NCBI GenBank assembly: GCA_018268415.1
Contig: JAFDWO010000011.1
Span: 1 to 64,000 of the forward strand
Length of the DNA: 64,000 bases
From: Actinomycetota bacterium
GTDB taxonomy: Bacteria > Actinomycetota > Thermoleophilia > Solirubrobacterales > 70-9
Direction of reading: 5' to 3'
The position numbers and the translations under genes were made by a program. Below are positions 35,701 to 43,539 of this stretch, one piece after another. Below the pieces are notes generated by a model that worked only from the letters and a program-made list of their open reading frames with translations, did no database searches and had not been told where the DNA came from. Each line of letters starts with the position of its first letter. Within the stretch, counting starts at the first letter, position 1.

Positions 35701-37102
35701 CGTCGCGGTCGAGCTGATCCTCGACCGCTCCGGCTCGATGATCAACGAGGTCGGCGGGGTGCCGAAGATCGCGATGGCGCAGGCGGCGGCCCGCGGCGCG
35801 CTCGACTTCCTGCTCAAGCACCGTGACCAGATCGGCATCGTCGCCTTCGAAGTCAAACCGAAGACGGTGGTGCCGCTGACCCGCGTGGGCCCCGGCAACG
35901 TTCGGGAAATCGAACGCAAGATCAACAACATCCCTGCCAACGGCGGTACCAACGTCTACAAGGGCCTCGCCGAAGGGGTCAAGGAGATCGAACGCTCCAC
36001 CGCCAAAGAGCGCCACATCATCCTGCTCACCGACGGGATCAGCGAACCGGGCAGCTACGCCCGGCTGCTGCCGGGGCTGAAGCGGGGCAAGATCAGCGTC
36101 GCCACGGTGGCGCTCGGCGCCGAAGCCGACTTCAAGCTGTTGAAAGAAATCGCCGCCGACACGGGGGGCAACTACTACCGGACCGAAAACGCGCGCGAAC
36201 TGCCGAAGATCTTCGACAAAGAGACGCGCCTCAACACCCGCACGGTGCGCTTACGCGGAGAAATCGGCGTTTCGGCTGGGGACCCCAGCCCGATCACCGG
36301 CAGCCTCGTCGGGGAACACCTGCCGCCGCTGGGCGGCAACGTGGTGACCGAACTGAAGCCCGGCGCCGAGGCTGCGCTGCTCGGCCAGGACAAAAACCAC
36401 CCGCCGGACCCGGTGCTCGCCCAGTGGCAGTACGGCTCCGGCCGCGTCGCCGCCTGGACCCCCGGCCTCACCCCCGAATGGGCGGGTGAATGGCTCGGGC
36501 ACGAACGCCTCTTCCAGGACGCCGGCCGCTGGGTCGAGCGCGGGGTGGCGCCTCCGCCCCTCACCCCGAGCCTCGCTCCTGGCGATCAGCGCATGCTCGA
36601 AGTCGTCCCGACCACCGCTCGCGGCCGCTCGATCGTGCTGGAAACGCTCGCGGGCTCGCTCACCTCGCCGCAGGGCAGGACGATCCCGCTGCGCTTCGAA
36701 GAGTCCGCGCCGGGGCGCTGGACCGCGCCGCTCCCGGCGCTCGCGGCGGGGGAATACGACTACGCGCTCGTCTCCGCGGGCGCGGGCTCGCTGTCCGGCA
36801 CCCTGGCGATCCCCTACCCGGCCGAGTTCCGGCTTGGGCGGATCGACACGACGCCGCTCGGGCCGCTTGCCGCGGCGTCGGCGGGAACCACCCTCAGCGC
36901 CGCCGACCCGGGCGCGATCGAAGGCTCCTCGCACCGCATCTGGTGGCTGTTCGCGGCGGCAGCGCTCGCCTGCTTCCTGCTCGGGGCCGCCCTGCGACTG
37001 CTCGCCCGCGGCTGGGGCGGGGAGGACGACGAGACGTCGAATCGCCAAGATCTGACGGATCGTGACGCAGACTCCGCAGACCTCCAACCCGACCCCGTCT
37101 GA
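32759..37102 (+). CDS. Giant BatA/VWA membrane protein
   Basis: 1447 residues, TTG start with GAGGG six bases upstream. It opens with a BatA-type N-terminus (helix, LHLRRRKPPRR, helix about 58-80) and a first extracytoplasmic VWA-like region with VVDESMW. Two helices follow (about 585-605 and 622-642), then a second degenerate VWA (VLDRSLSIG), a class-I-amidotransferase-like fold (LLTFGGDHSFSLGRYY, about 945), and an intact VWA with MIDAS DRSGSM (about 988), GGTN (about 1061) and TDG. A last helix (about 1400-1420) precedes a short acidic tail. It looks like a fusion of two proteins usually encoded separately in MoxR clusters. The likely role is a MoxR-controlled metal-dependent adhesion scaffold outside the membrane. 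Confidence 0.85.
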   Translation: MTLLSGAALAALLLAAPLVALHLRRRKPPRRAVGSLLAWRDLPAAGGGGARRIGRPPLPLLLALQLLALVLLVVALARPVSNGSATTSAHVYVVDESMWMAAEAGGTPRIDAARGVLRERLAALPGDEAVRIVGAEATPTVLFEGKAADAGAALGDLRAGPGAANLTAALRLAAGLRAGSGDRIALLRAPEEAAPKVRGGGSAYEDLEVGEPVQDASLSGASAHCDRLGAEACEVFVRVADAGGAARTLPVRVAISGEPVHTVPVELPAGEAAPLVFTAPPGATVRMSLPPGDGLAANDSAFVSVPQPGGENITLVGNRTRALPLARALASVPGVKLRLRTPQTYRSTDPGTSDLLVLDDFVPPGGLPKAPALLLVNPPRFPTGGAGGEAREQGEPRMYDSRLSGTEAASPLLEGADISSLTIGAGAARKLTLPAAMTAAAWSAEGPLIASGADGGRRVAVIAFEPSESNLPQLAAFPALIDNIVAWSQRLAPQAAAAGTPFALAEPPGTTAATLRPAAGGPPRQLAVAAGAEVPVAIARPGNYVVTLAGPWGTRALALAVNPGLAATPGAPVDLTAPAPPAQAGQTDLWPWLLAAVLLVLILEALYAWWREPERDSSTRRRIAVGLQVATIVLVAIALFDPTVGSKPPPTTLVLDRSLSIGAAAGEVESEWLAANRGCGENCRVVQFGGGAEFTGAGAAPLPQGAGGSVEGRESNLGVALELALARTPRGGRVVLLSDGRQTAGEPLGLAAAARARGVAVDTVALTTQPADAAVTRLQVPAALHAGDPLSLEVTVRSTVEAPAVLTVRRNGVAVGHQKVTLGAGDNPFLFSVRAPQHAGSYGYEVEVRSERDSRPGNDALGTAVRVQAPPKVLVAGADGSSAAELLRADGFAVTPVAPGALPESGAGYKGFDAVVLEDVSAEELGKPRAQAIVAAVRNQALGLLTFGGDHSFSLGRYYKSPLQDALPVKSLVPGKLQRKNVAVELILDRSGSMINEVGGVPKIAMAQAAARGALDFLLKHRDQIGIVAFEVKPKTVVPLTRVGPGNVREIERKINNIPANGGTNVYKGLAEGVKEIERSTAKERHIILLTDGISEPGSYARLLPGLKRGKISVATVALGAEADFKLLKEIAADTGGNYYRTENARELPKIFDKETRLNTRTVRLRGEIGVSAGDPSPITGSLVGEHLPPLGGNVVTELKPGAEAALLGQDKNHPPDPVLAQWQYGSGRVAAWTPGLTPEWAGEWLGHERLFQDAGRWVERGVAPPPLTPSLAPGDQRMLEVVPTTARGRSIVLETLAGSLTSPQGRTIPLRFEESAPGRWTAPLPALAAGEYDYALVSAGAGSLSGTLAIPYPAEFRLGRIDTTPLGPLAAASAGTTLSAADPGAIEGSSHRIWWLFAAAALACFLLGAALRLLARGWGGEDDETSNRQDLTDRDADSADLQPDPV

Positions 37103-38237
37103 GCAGAGGCCGCCGCAGACCGGCGCCGTCCTCGTCCTCGGCGAGGCCGGCGGGCTCGGTGCGGCGCTGCTGCGGCGCTTCGAACAGAGCGGCTCGCCGG
37201 CCGCCTCGGCGCTCAACCTGACCGACGGCGAGGCCGCCGCCATGTTGCGCGAGGGGAAGTGGCGCGCCGTCGCCGTCGTCACCCGCGATGACGCCCACGC
37301 CCTGCGCCTCACCCTGCTGAGCGCCCACGTGCGCCCCGACCTGCCGCTCTGGGTGACGATGTTCGACCAGACGGTCTCCCGCGAGCTGCAGCACGTCGCT
37401 CCCAAGGTCCACGTGCTCTCGCCCTCGGAGATCGTCGCCGGCGACCTCGCCGAGGGCTGCCTCGCCGAAGCCGACGCAGCGGTCCTCCGTCGCCGCCACG
37501 GGGTCCGCCTCGTCGACGACGCGCTCCGCCTCCTCGCCGCCTCGGCCTGCGGTCTCTTCCTCGCCCTGGCGATCGAGATGGCGATCACGATGATCGCCTT
37601 CCACCACGGCGTCGTCGACGCCCTCTACTTCTCCACCCGGGTGGTCGCGACCGTCGCCGGCCCGCCCGGCGCGGAGAGCGGCCCCGCCTGGTTCAAGCTC
37701 GTCTCGGCCGCCAACATGGTGATGGCCATCGCCCTGGTCGCGATCTTCACCGCGGCGCTGGTCCGCCGGCTCAGCCGCCGCCGGCTCACCGCCTTCTTCG
37801 GCCCGCGCGCGGCGCCCGCCCGCCACCACGTCGTGCTGGTCGGCTTCGGCCAGGTCGGCTTCCGCCTCGCCCAGGCCCTGAAGGGACGTGGCGTCGCCGT
37901 GATGGCGATCGAGCGTGATGCCGAAGCACCAAGCATCCGCCTCGCCAAAGCGGCGGGGATCCCGGTCGCCGTCGGTCGCGGCGACGACCGCGAGGTATTG
38001 CAGCGGGTCGGCATCGCCCACTGCGCCGCCGTCGCCGCGGTCACCTCCGACGACCTCGTCAACGTCGCGGTCGGCCTGGCTGCCGAGGACCTCCGCCCCG
38101 ACGTCCCGATCGTCCTGCGCCTCGGCGACGGCGAGGTGGCCACCGAGACCGACTCCCTGCTGCATCTGGGCCGCATCTGCGATGCCCACAAACTCGCCGC
38201 CGAGACCATCCAGCAAGCGATCGAAGCCGCCGCGTAG
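37062..38237 (+). CDS. TrkA-N/RCK-type NAD-binding protein with two-helix channel-like core
   Basis: 391 residues, GTG start; the gene overlaps the VWA gene by 41 bases. An N-terminal Rossmann-like half (AVLVLGEAGGLGAALL) is followed by a membrane part of two helices (about 157-178 and 206-230) flanking VVDALYFSTRVVATVAGPPG, which aligns with a potassium-channel pore loop but has TVAGP instead of TVGYG. A second, canonical RCK domain comes next with VVLVGFGQVGFRLAQ (about 253). The doubled RCK around a pore resembles actinobacterial TrkA-like channels. The altered filter means potassium selectivity is doubtful. Confidence 0.8.
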   Translation: MTQTPQTSNPTPSEQRPPQTGAVLVLGEAGGLGAALLRRFEQSGSPAASALNLTDGEAAAMLREGKWRAVAVVTRDDAHALRLTLLSAHVRPDLPLWVTMFDQTVSRELQHVAPKVHVLSPSEIVAGDLAEGCLAEADAAVLRRRHGVRLVDDALRLLAASACGLFLALAIEMAITMIAFHHGVVDALYFSTRVVATVAGPPGAESGPAWFKLVSAANMVMAIALVAIFTAALVRRLSRRRLTAFFGPRAAPARHHVVLVGFGQVGFRLAQALKGRGVAVMAIERDAEAPSIRLAKAAGIPVAVGRGDDREVLQRVGIAHCAAVAAVTSDDLVNVAVGLAAEDLRPDVPIVLRLGDGEVATETDSLLHLGRICDAHKLAAETIQQAIEAAA

Positions 38238-38254
38238 GCACCGACACCCAGGTA

Positions 38255-38358
38255 GGAAGGGCCCGGGGGACCCCCGAACGAACCTCCCGCAGTTCGTGAA
38301 GGAGGGGGTCCCCCGGGCCCTTCCCCCGCGCAAGCCCAAAAACTGGCCTGCGCGGGGG
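38255..38358. terminator. Two adjacent long perfect hairpins between convergent genes
   Basis: Hairpin 1: 21-bp perfect arms, 38255-38275 (starting GGAAGGGCCCGG) and 38304-38324, with an inner CGAAC/GTTCG helix. Hairpin 2: 10-bp perfect arms CCCCCGCGCA (38323-38332) and TGCGCGGGGG (38349-38358). They fill the gap between the stop at 38237 and the convergent stop at 38369, so a bidirectional terminator is likely. The unusually long perfect arms also fit a REP/MITE-like element. Confidence 0.7.
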
Positions 38359-38368
38359 AGAGACGCCC

Positions 38369-40642
38369 TTATTTACCGCCGACGATGTCTTCGACTACGT
38401 ACGCGGCGACGTTTTCGATTTCTTCGGTGCTCAGTGAGCCTTTGAACGGGGGCATGCCGCCACCGCCGTTGGTCACCTGTTCCTCGGCGCCGGCCTGTTC
38501 TTTGGCTTTCGGCATCGTCGTCAGGTCAGGACCGCCGTTGCCGCCATGGCCGGTGGCGCCGTGGCAGGTCGAGCAGTTTTCGGCGAACACTTCTTTGCCG
38601 GCTTCCGCGTTCGGAGCACCGGCGGTTTCGCCGCCTTCCGCTTCTTCGGGCGCTTTGCCTTCTTCGGCTTCGGCGCCTTCACCGCCCGCTTCTTTTTCCT
38701 CGCCGGCGTGTTCGGTGCCTTCTTCTTTCTCTTCCAGGCCTTTCGGTTCGGCCGCGGTCCCGTTGAGGGAGAAGACCCAGAAGTTTTCACCATGGGCCGT
38801 CGCCGCCAGCGAGTTGCCGCCGGCGTAGATCGCGACTTTCTCTTCGCCTTCGTCTTCGAAGACGGTCACCGTCGTGTTGGCCCCGGCCCCGGTCTGCCAG
38901 TGCCAGAGTTCTTTGCCGGTTTCCGAGTCGTAGGCGACCAGGTTGCCGTCGTTCTTACCGACGAAGAGCAGGCCACCCGCCGTCGTCGTGGTGCCCGAGT
39001 AACACGATTCGCCTTTGAGTTCGTTCTGCCAGGCGATCTTGCCGGTCGACATGTCGTAGGCGGTGATGTAGCCGGTCGTGTTGAAACCGGTCGCCACGAT
39101 CGTGTTGGAGCCGATGTACGTCTGTCCTTCTTTGAACTTTTCCGGGTGCGGCGGGACGATCAGCCCCAGCGCGCCGGACTGCGAGCAGACGAAGTACATG
39201 TTCTTTTCCGGGTCGAACGAGGACGGCGGCCAGTTGTCGCCACCGACCGCGGAGTTCGCGCCGAGGTTCACCACGTTCGGGTCCGAGCTCTGCGGGGTGA
39301 AGATTTTCGACCCCACGATTTTCGGCGGATTCTTTTCCGAGCTGACCGCTTCTTCGGCGGTTTCCACAGCTTCCGGCGTGGCTTCGATCGGGCTGAACGG
39401 TTCCATCGTCGGCTCCGGCTGGGTCGGCCAGGTGTTCTGCGACGGATCCTGCGGGACCTTGACCTCGGGGATCGGGTAGACCGGTTTGCAGTTTTCCTGA
39501 TCCACGACGTAGGCCCAGCCGGTCTTCTGCGGCTGGCCGACGGCTTCCACCGTCTTGCCGTTCATTTCGCCGGTCATGAGGACCGTCGGGCTCGGCGAGT
39601 CGAAGTCCCAGAGGTCGTGGTGGACCTGCTGGAAGTGGCATTTGTATTCGCCGGTTTCGGCATCGAGGCCGACGATCGACGCGGTGAAGAGGTTTTCACC
39701 GGGCCGTTCGTCACCGACCCACGGCGAGGCGTTCGAGGTCGAGAAGAACAGCATGCCGTTTTTGGGGTTCACGGTCGGCGTGTTCCAGATCGAGGCGCCG
39801 CCGCGTTTGTAGGCGTCGGAGTTCTTCGGCCAGGTGTCGCCGCCCGGTTCGTTCGGGGCGGGCGTGGTCCAGAAGCGCCAGTCGACCTTGCCGGTCTTGG
39901 CATCGAGCGCGGTGAGACGACCGCGGATCCCGTACTCGCCGCCGGAGCCGCCGACGTACACGCGGCCGTTGTAGTAAAGCGGCGCGCTGGTGATCGAGAA
40001 GCCGGAGCGGAATTTTTCGATGTTGGTCGACCATTTGACTTTGCCCGTCGCCTGATCGAGGGCCACCTGGTTACCGTTCAGCTGCGACAGGAAGACCATG
40101 CCCTCGCCGATCGCGACGCCGCGGTTGTCCCAGCCGCAACAGACGACTTCGCCGAGCGGGTCGGGGGGGAGGTGCGGTTCGTAGGTCCAGAGGCGGTGAC
40201 CGCTGTGGGCGTCGATGGCGAAGACGTCGTCGGCTCCGTCGGAGATGTAGATCGTGCCTTCGTACTCGATCGCGGTTCCCTCGGCGGAGAACTTCGCCGC
40301 GGTGGCGTTCTGGCCGATCTTGGTCACCCAGTCGCCTTTGAGGTCCTTGACGTTTTCGGTGTTGATTTCGTCAAGCGTGGAGAAGCGGTCGTTCGTCGTG
40401 CCGCCGCCGTTGGTGATCCAGTTGTCGCCGGCGTGTTCAAAGAGTTCGTCGGAGGTGAATTCGGGCGCCAACGCGACGCCGCCAGATTCACTCGATTCGC
40501 CGCCGCCCGCGGTAGCGCTGGTGGTGGTCGTACCACCGCTGCCACCACATGCGGCGAGGATGACCGACGCCGCCAATGCCATAAGTGCGGCCGCGAACCA
40601 CAAGCGGCGGCCCCCACTTCCCCTTCCTGTACCTCTCACCAT
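38369..40642 (-). CDS. PQQ-type quinoprotein with fused C-terminal cytochrome c (3rd of three)
   Basis: 757 residues from ATG at 40642, nine bases after AGGAAAGG. Lipoprotein signal ALAASVILAACGG. Propeller blades include AIDAHSGHRLWTY and ALDAKTGKVDWRFW. The vicinal Cys pair in EVVCCGWDNRG matches the adjacent-Cys disulfide of PQQ alcohol dehydrogenases, and HHDLWDFDSPS supplies the catalytic-Asp region. A Glu/Ala-rich linker (about 625-680) leads to a haem c domain with NCSTCHG and axial Met in GGGGMPPF. Oxidation and electron uptake are thus on one lipid-anchored chain. Of the three quinoproteins it keeps the most catalytic features. Substrate unknown. Confidence 0.9.
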   Translation of the reverse strand: MVRGTGRGSGGRRLWFAAALMALAASVILAACGGSGGTTTTSATAGGGESSESGGVALAPEFTSDELFEHAGDNWITNGGGTTNDRFSTLDEINTENVKDLKGDWVTKIGQNATAAKFSAEGTAIEYEGTIYISDGADDVFAIDAHSGHRLWTYEPHLPPDPLGEVVCCGWDNRGVAIGEGMVFLSQLNGNQVALDQATGKVKWSTNIEKFRSGFSITSAPLYYNGRVYVGGSGGEYGIRGRLTALDAKTGKVDWRFWTTPAPNEPGGDTWPKNSDAYKRGGASIWNTPTVNPKNGMLFFSTSNASPWVGDERPGENLFTASIVGLDAETGEYKCHFQQVHHDLWDFDSPSPTVLMTGEMNGKTVEAVGQPQKTGWAYVVDQENCKPVYPIPEVKVPQDPSQNTWPTQPEPTMEPFSPIEATPEAVETAEEAVSSEKNPPKIVGSKIFTPQSSDPNVVNLGANSAVGGDNWPPSSFDPEKNMYFVCSQSGALGLIVPPHPEKFKEGQTYIGSNTIVATGFNTTGYITAYDMSTGKIAWQNELKGESCYSGTTTTAGGLLFVGKNDGNLVAYDSETGKELWHWQTGAGANTTVTVFEDEGEEKVAIYAGGNSLAATAHGENFWVFSLNGTAAEPKGLEEKEEGTEHAGEEKEAGGEGAEAEEGKAPEEAEGGETAGAPNAEAGKEVFAENCSTCHGATGHGGNGGPDLTTMPKAKEQAGAEEQVTNGGGGMPPFKGSLSTEEIENVAAYVVEDIVGGK

Positions 40643-40750
40643 CAATCCCACCCTTTCCTGGCGGGCGGAGGCGTCGAGGATGGCCTTCGGCCCGCTCTTT
40701 GAAGATGCTTCGAAGAACGGGACGCTACCACAGGGTAAAGACCAGCTAAA

Positions 40751-41071
40751 TCAGCGGAATCGCAAGGGCGGCGAGGTGCCTCGGTGGCGCCGTAGGTGGA
40801 CCCCGCGCCGGCGCCTCCGCGAGCCGCTCTCGAGCACCCGCGGCACGTACTTCTCGGGGATCCTCTGGCGACTCGCCGACGAATGCGACGCCGAGTCGCG
40901 ACGGCCTTCCAGCGCCCGGTGGAAGACGGCGATCGCGAGCGCCGCGACGACCACGCCGACCGCTGCCACCAGCAGCGCCGGCACGCCCACGAGCCCGAGT
41001 GCGACCAGCCCGATCAAGAACGCCAAGATTACGGCGGCGTAGGGACGGTCTTCGATGCGCTGGCCCTTCAT
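40751..41071 (-). CDS. Small two-helix membrane protein
   Basis: 106 residues from ATG at 41071 (GGAGCGAGCGAG upstream); a longer frame to 41248 encodes unlikely Arg/Pro-rich sequence. Two hydrophobic helices (about 11-30 and 32-50) are followed by a strongly basic C-terminal half with many Arg and Ser. No family is recognised. It has a Lys/Arg-rich cytoplasmic tail, so a membrane-bound nucleic-acid- or lipid-contacting role is possible but unsupported. Confidence 0.55.
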   Translation of the reverse strand: MKGQRIEDRPYAAVILAFLIGLVALGLVGVPALLVAAVGVVVAALAIAVFHRALEGRRDSASHSSASRQRIPEKYVPRVLESGSRRRRRGVHLRRHRGTSPPLRFR

Positions 41072-41174
41072 CTCGCTCGCTCCGAAAGTACTCCGGAGCA
41101 ACGGCGGGCAGGGGCAATCGAAACGGCCCTGCAACGAAACTGGCGGACGCCGCCGGGGCGTCCGCCAGGGCCGC

Positions 41175-42293
41175 TCAGCGGGCGAAGCGCTTGTAGGCCG
41201 ACCAGGAGGGCTTCGGCGCGAAGCCCTCGTTGAAGAGGCCGGAGCCATCGCAGAAGTTGCAGCTGCCGGGCTCGTCGGTAAGGGAGAACCAGTACACCCG
41301 CTTGATTCGCCAGGCTGCCGCTTTCGCGCGCAGCAGATTGAAGGCGCCGTTCAGTTCGCGGACCTGTCCCTGGACCCCCTTCTCGAACTGATTGTGGCCG
41401 TTGGCGGCGCTGGGATGGCCGCTGCTCCAGCCGAGCTCCGTCACCCACAGCGCCCGGCCCGGGTCGCCGGACTTCTTCAGGGCGGCGCGAACTTCTTCGA
41501 TTTCACCGCTGAGCCTGCCGTAGTACTTGGAGTAGGGGTGGAGGGCGACCGCCATGAACTTGCCGCGCACGGCGGGGGTCGTCCGGTACATCCGTTCGAG
41601 GAATTCGGCGGCGAAATAGGCGCGCTTGATCCGGCCCGGCGCGGGCTTGACGTTGCCGCCCTTGGGCTGCAGGAAGAGGCCGCCGAGGACCATCCGGGCG
41701 CCGCCGTCGGCGCTGCGCAGGTCGTGGAACGACTGGACCACGAGCTTGCCGTACTGGGCCGGGTTCGGGCGCGCCGCGAAGTACTTGAAGTTCTCCTCGT
41801 TCCAGATCTGCCAGATGCGGATCGGCCGCGCGGGCAGCAGCGGGTTTTCGGCCCAGAAGCTGCCCCCGGGGCCGTAACGGAAGACGGCGAGGCGCAGGAG
41901 TTCGCGCCAGGCGGACCGCTGTGCGGCAGTCTGCACCGGCAGGCTGACGGGCGCTCGCGCCCCGCCGACGCCTTCGTAGTTGACCACCCAGGTCGGCGGG
42001 CCGACGAAGAAGGGCAGGACCGAGATGCCCGTTTCGGCGGCACCGCGCACGAACGGGTCGACCGAGCTCCAATCGGGCTCCGCCCCGGGTGAGGGCTGCA
42101 CCGCCGACCAGTTGATCGGCACGCGCAGGCTTTCGACGCCGCCTTGCCGGAGGGTCTGCGCCTGGTTCGGGTCAGGCGCCCGATTGGCGACCAGGCCCCA
42201 GAAGTCGGCGGGCAGCGCCGCCGAGGCGGCCGCGGGAGTCAGGGCCAGCGCGAGGAGGGTCAGGGCGAGGGAGAGGAGGGCATTGCGTTTCAA
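41175..42293 (-). CDS. Secreted clan-A glycoside hydrolase-like TIM barrel
   Basis: 372 residues, signal peptide about 1-25 (LALALTPAAASA). It begins FWGLVANRAPDPNQAQTLRQ, then VESLRVPINWSAVQP. The acid/base motif is IWQIWNEENFKYF (about 164-176) and the nucleophile motif WVTELGWSS (about 284-292). Those two Glu on strands 4 and 7 are the hallmark of clan GH-A (GH5/GH39-like). It would hydrolyse a beta-linked glycan outside the cell. No carbohydrate-binding module is attached. The exact GH family is not determinable by eye. Confidence 0.82.
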   Translation of the reverse strand: MKRNALLSLALTLLALALTPAAASAALPADFWGLVANRAPDPNQAQTLRQGGVESLRVPINWSAVQPSPGAEPDWSSVDPFVRGAAETGISVLPFFVGPPTWVVNYEGVGGARAPVSLPVQTAAQRSAWRELLRLAVFRYGPGGSFWAENPLLPARPIRIWQIWNEENFKYFAARPNPAQYGKLVVQSFHDLRSADGGARMVLGGLFLQPKGGNVKPAPGRIKRAYFAAEFLERMYRTTPAVRGKFMAVALHPYSKYYGRLSGEIEEVRAALKKSGDPGRALWVTELGWSSGHPSAANGHNQFEKGVQGQVRELNGAFNLLRAKAAAWRIKRVYWFSLTDEPGSCNFCDGSGLFNEGFAPKPSWSAYKRFAR

Positions 42294-42344
42294 GGTCTCC
42301 CAACAACAGGCAACCCCCCGTCACAGTTGCGCCTCACCCCCCAT

Positions 42345-42393
42345 GTTGATGGGCCGAAAACTCAAGCCATTCTTGAGTTTTCGGCCCATCAAC
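42345..42393. terminator. 22-bp perfect hairpin between two minus-strand genes
   Basis: Arms 42345-42366 (GTTGATGGGCCGAAAACTCAAG) and 42372-42393 are exact inverse complements around the loop CCATT. The flanks CACCCCCC and GGGGTGGGTG extend it imperfectly. It lies after the DUF4232 gene stop and before the glycoside hydrolase start on the minus strand, so it may end one transcript or shape the leader of the next. No T-run follows. Confidence 0.7.
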
Positions 42394-42416
42394 GGGGTGG
42401 GTGTCACGGATGTGCG

Positions 42417-42941
42417 TCAGCTGGCGGCGGTCACGGGGGCGACGGCGAGGGTCTTGGTGATCGACCGGGCGCAGGTTTCGAAGGCGAGCGGCGCGACCTT
42501 GTTGCCCGAGCCGCCGGGGATGCCGATCCGCAGGCCCGCCGCCAGGGTCGCCTTGCACTTGTCGGCGGGGTAGTTCAGCGCGTCCACGATCCGCAGCGTC
42601 GCGACCGCGCTCTGGCCGGGGGCGAGCGTGACCCGCCCCGCTTTCCTGCCCGTTTCGTGGGTGGCGAAGGCGCCGATCCGGCGGCCCTTCAGGTCGACGG
42701 CGTTCACCTTCGGGTAGCCCTTCAGGGTGCAGGTGGTGGTGGCGAGATTGGTGAACTCGATCCGGTAGTAGACGCTGCCGGCGGTGCCGCCGCCCGGTTC
42801 TTCGCCCGCCCAGACGACCAGGCCGGGGGCGGCGCAGGCCTTGGTCGCCGTCGCCGCCGGGGCGGCGGGAGCGGTGGAGGTCACGGCTGCCAGGAGGAGC
42901 GCGGCGGCCAGGCAGGGGGCGAGGAAGAGGCGGGCTTTCAT
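42417..42941 (-). CDS. Secreted DUF4232 protein
   Basis: 174 residues. Signal peptide about 1-28. The mature part fits DUF4232: Cys near the start (KACAAPGL), YYRIEFTNLATTTCTLKGYP, a middle VTLAPGQSAVATLRIVD, and a C-terminal Cys in FETCARSI. DUF4232 domains are small extracellular beta-sandwiches common in actinobacteria, function unknown. Its start overlaps the stop of the upstream TetR gene by four bases (ATGA), an unusual pairing of a regulator with a secreted protein. Confidence 0.8.
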   Translation of the reverse strand: MKARLFLAPCLAAALLLAAVTSTAPAAPAATATKACAAPGLVVWAGEEPGGGTAGSVYYRIEFTNLATTTCTLKGYPKVNAVDLKGRRIGAFATHETGRKAGRVTLAPGQSAVATLRIVDALNYPADKCKATLAAGLRIGIPGGSGNKVAPLAFETCARSITKTLAVAPVTAAS

Positions 42942-43495
42942 GCCCTCAAATTTAGCCCCTCGAGGGCGATCTCGAAAGCTCTTTCCGCGGCCCGTTCACG
43001 TTCGTCGCGATCGCGTAGCGGAGCTACCGCGCCGTCGACCATCGCCAGCACGATCAGGGTGTCCTCGGCGGTCAGATCGGGGCGCACCAGGCCCGCCGCG
43101 CGGGCCGCGTCCAGCCGCGGCGCCATGAGGGTGCGGACCCGCTCGGTCAGCCGCTCGACCTGGCTCTCCTCGACCTCGCCGGCGCGGATCGCGGCAATCA
43201 GCCCTTGCGAGCGCAACTGCGCCGCGATCATCTCCCGCAGCAGCTCCTCCAGGGAGCCCGGCTCGATCGGCTCGGCGGCGAGCCGCTGCTCGAGCGCGCC
43301 CATGTCCTCCTCGGCCAGTGCCACCAGCAGCGCCCGGTGGTCGGTGAAGTGGCGGTAGACGGTCGCCTGCCCGACGCCCGCCTCGTGGGCGATCTCGGCG
43401 AACGACGCCTCGGCGTCATCACGGTAGAGCTCGCGTGCGGCGTCGAGGATCGCCCGCCGGCTGCGGACCGCGTCTTTACGCAGGCTCGTCGTCAC
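42938..43495 (-). CDS. TetR-family transcriptional regulator
   Basis: 185 residues, GTG start. The N-terminal helix-turn-helix (about 12-55) has ILDAARELYRDD, ASFAEIAHEAGVGQATVYRHF; the C-terminal ligand domain is helical with ELLREMIAAQLRSQG. It is divergent from an MFS drug transporter 78 bases away, the classic repressor/efflux pair, and probably represses that gene until a ligand binds. Cytoplasmic. Confidence 0.9.
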   Translation of the reverse strand: MTTSLRKDAVRSRRAILDAARELYRDDAEASFAEIAHEAGVGQATVYRHFTDHRALLVALAEEDMGALEQRLAAEPIEPGSLEELLREMIAAQLRSQGLIAAIRAGEVEESQVERLTERVRTLMAPRLDAARAAGLVRPDLTAEDTLIVLAMVDGAVAPLRDRDERERAAERAFEIALEGLNLRA

Positions 43496-43539
43496 CGCCC
43501 CAACTTACGCCGCAAACAGCGACGGCGCCAGAACTGAGA

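Noticed and set aside
33875-36016. A 713-codon minus-strand open frame inside the VWA gene
   Set aside because: Composition is dominated by Arg, Gly and Asp with no motif, while the plus-strand frame has helices and a MIDAS motif.
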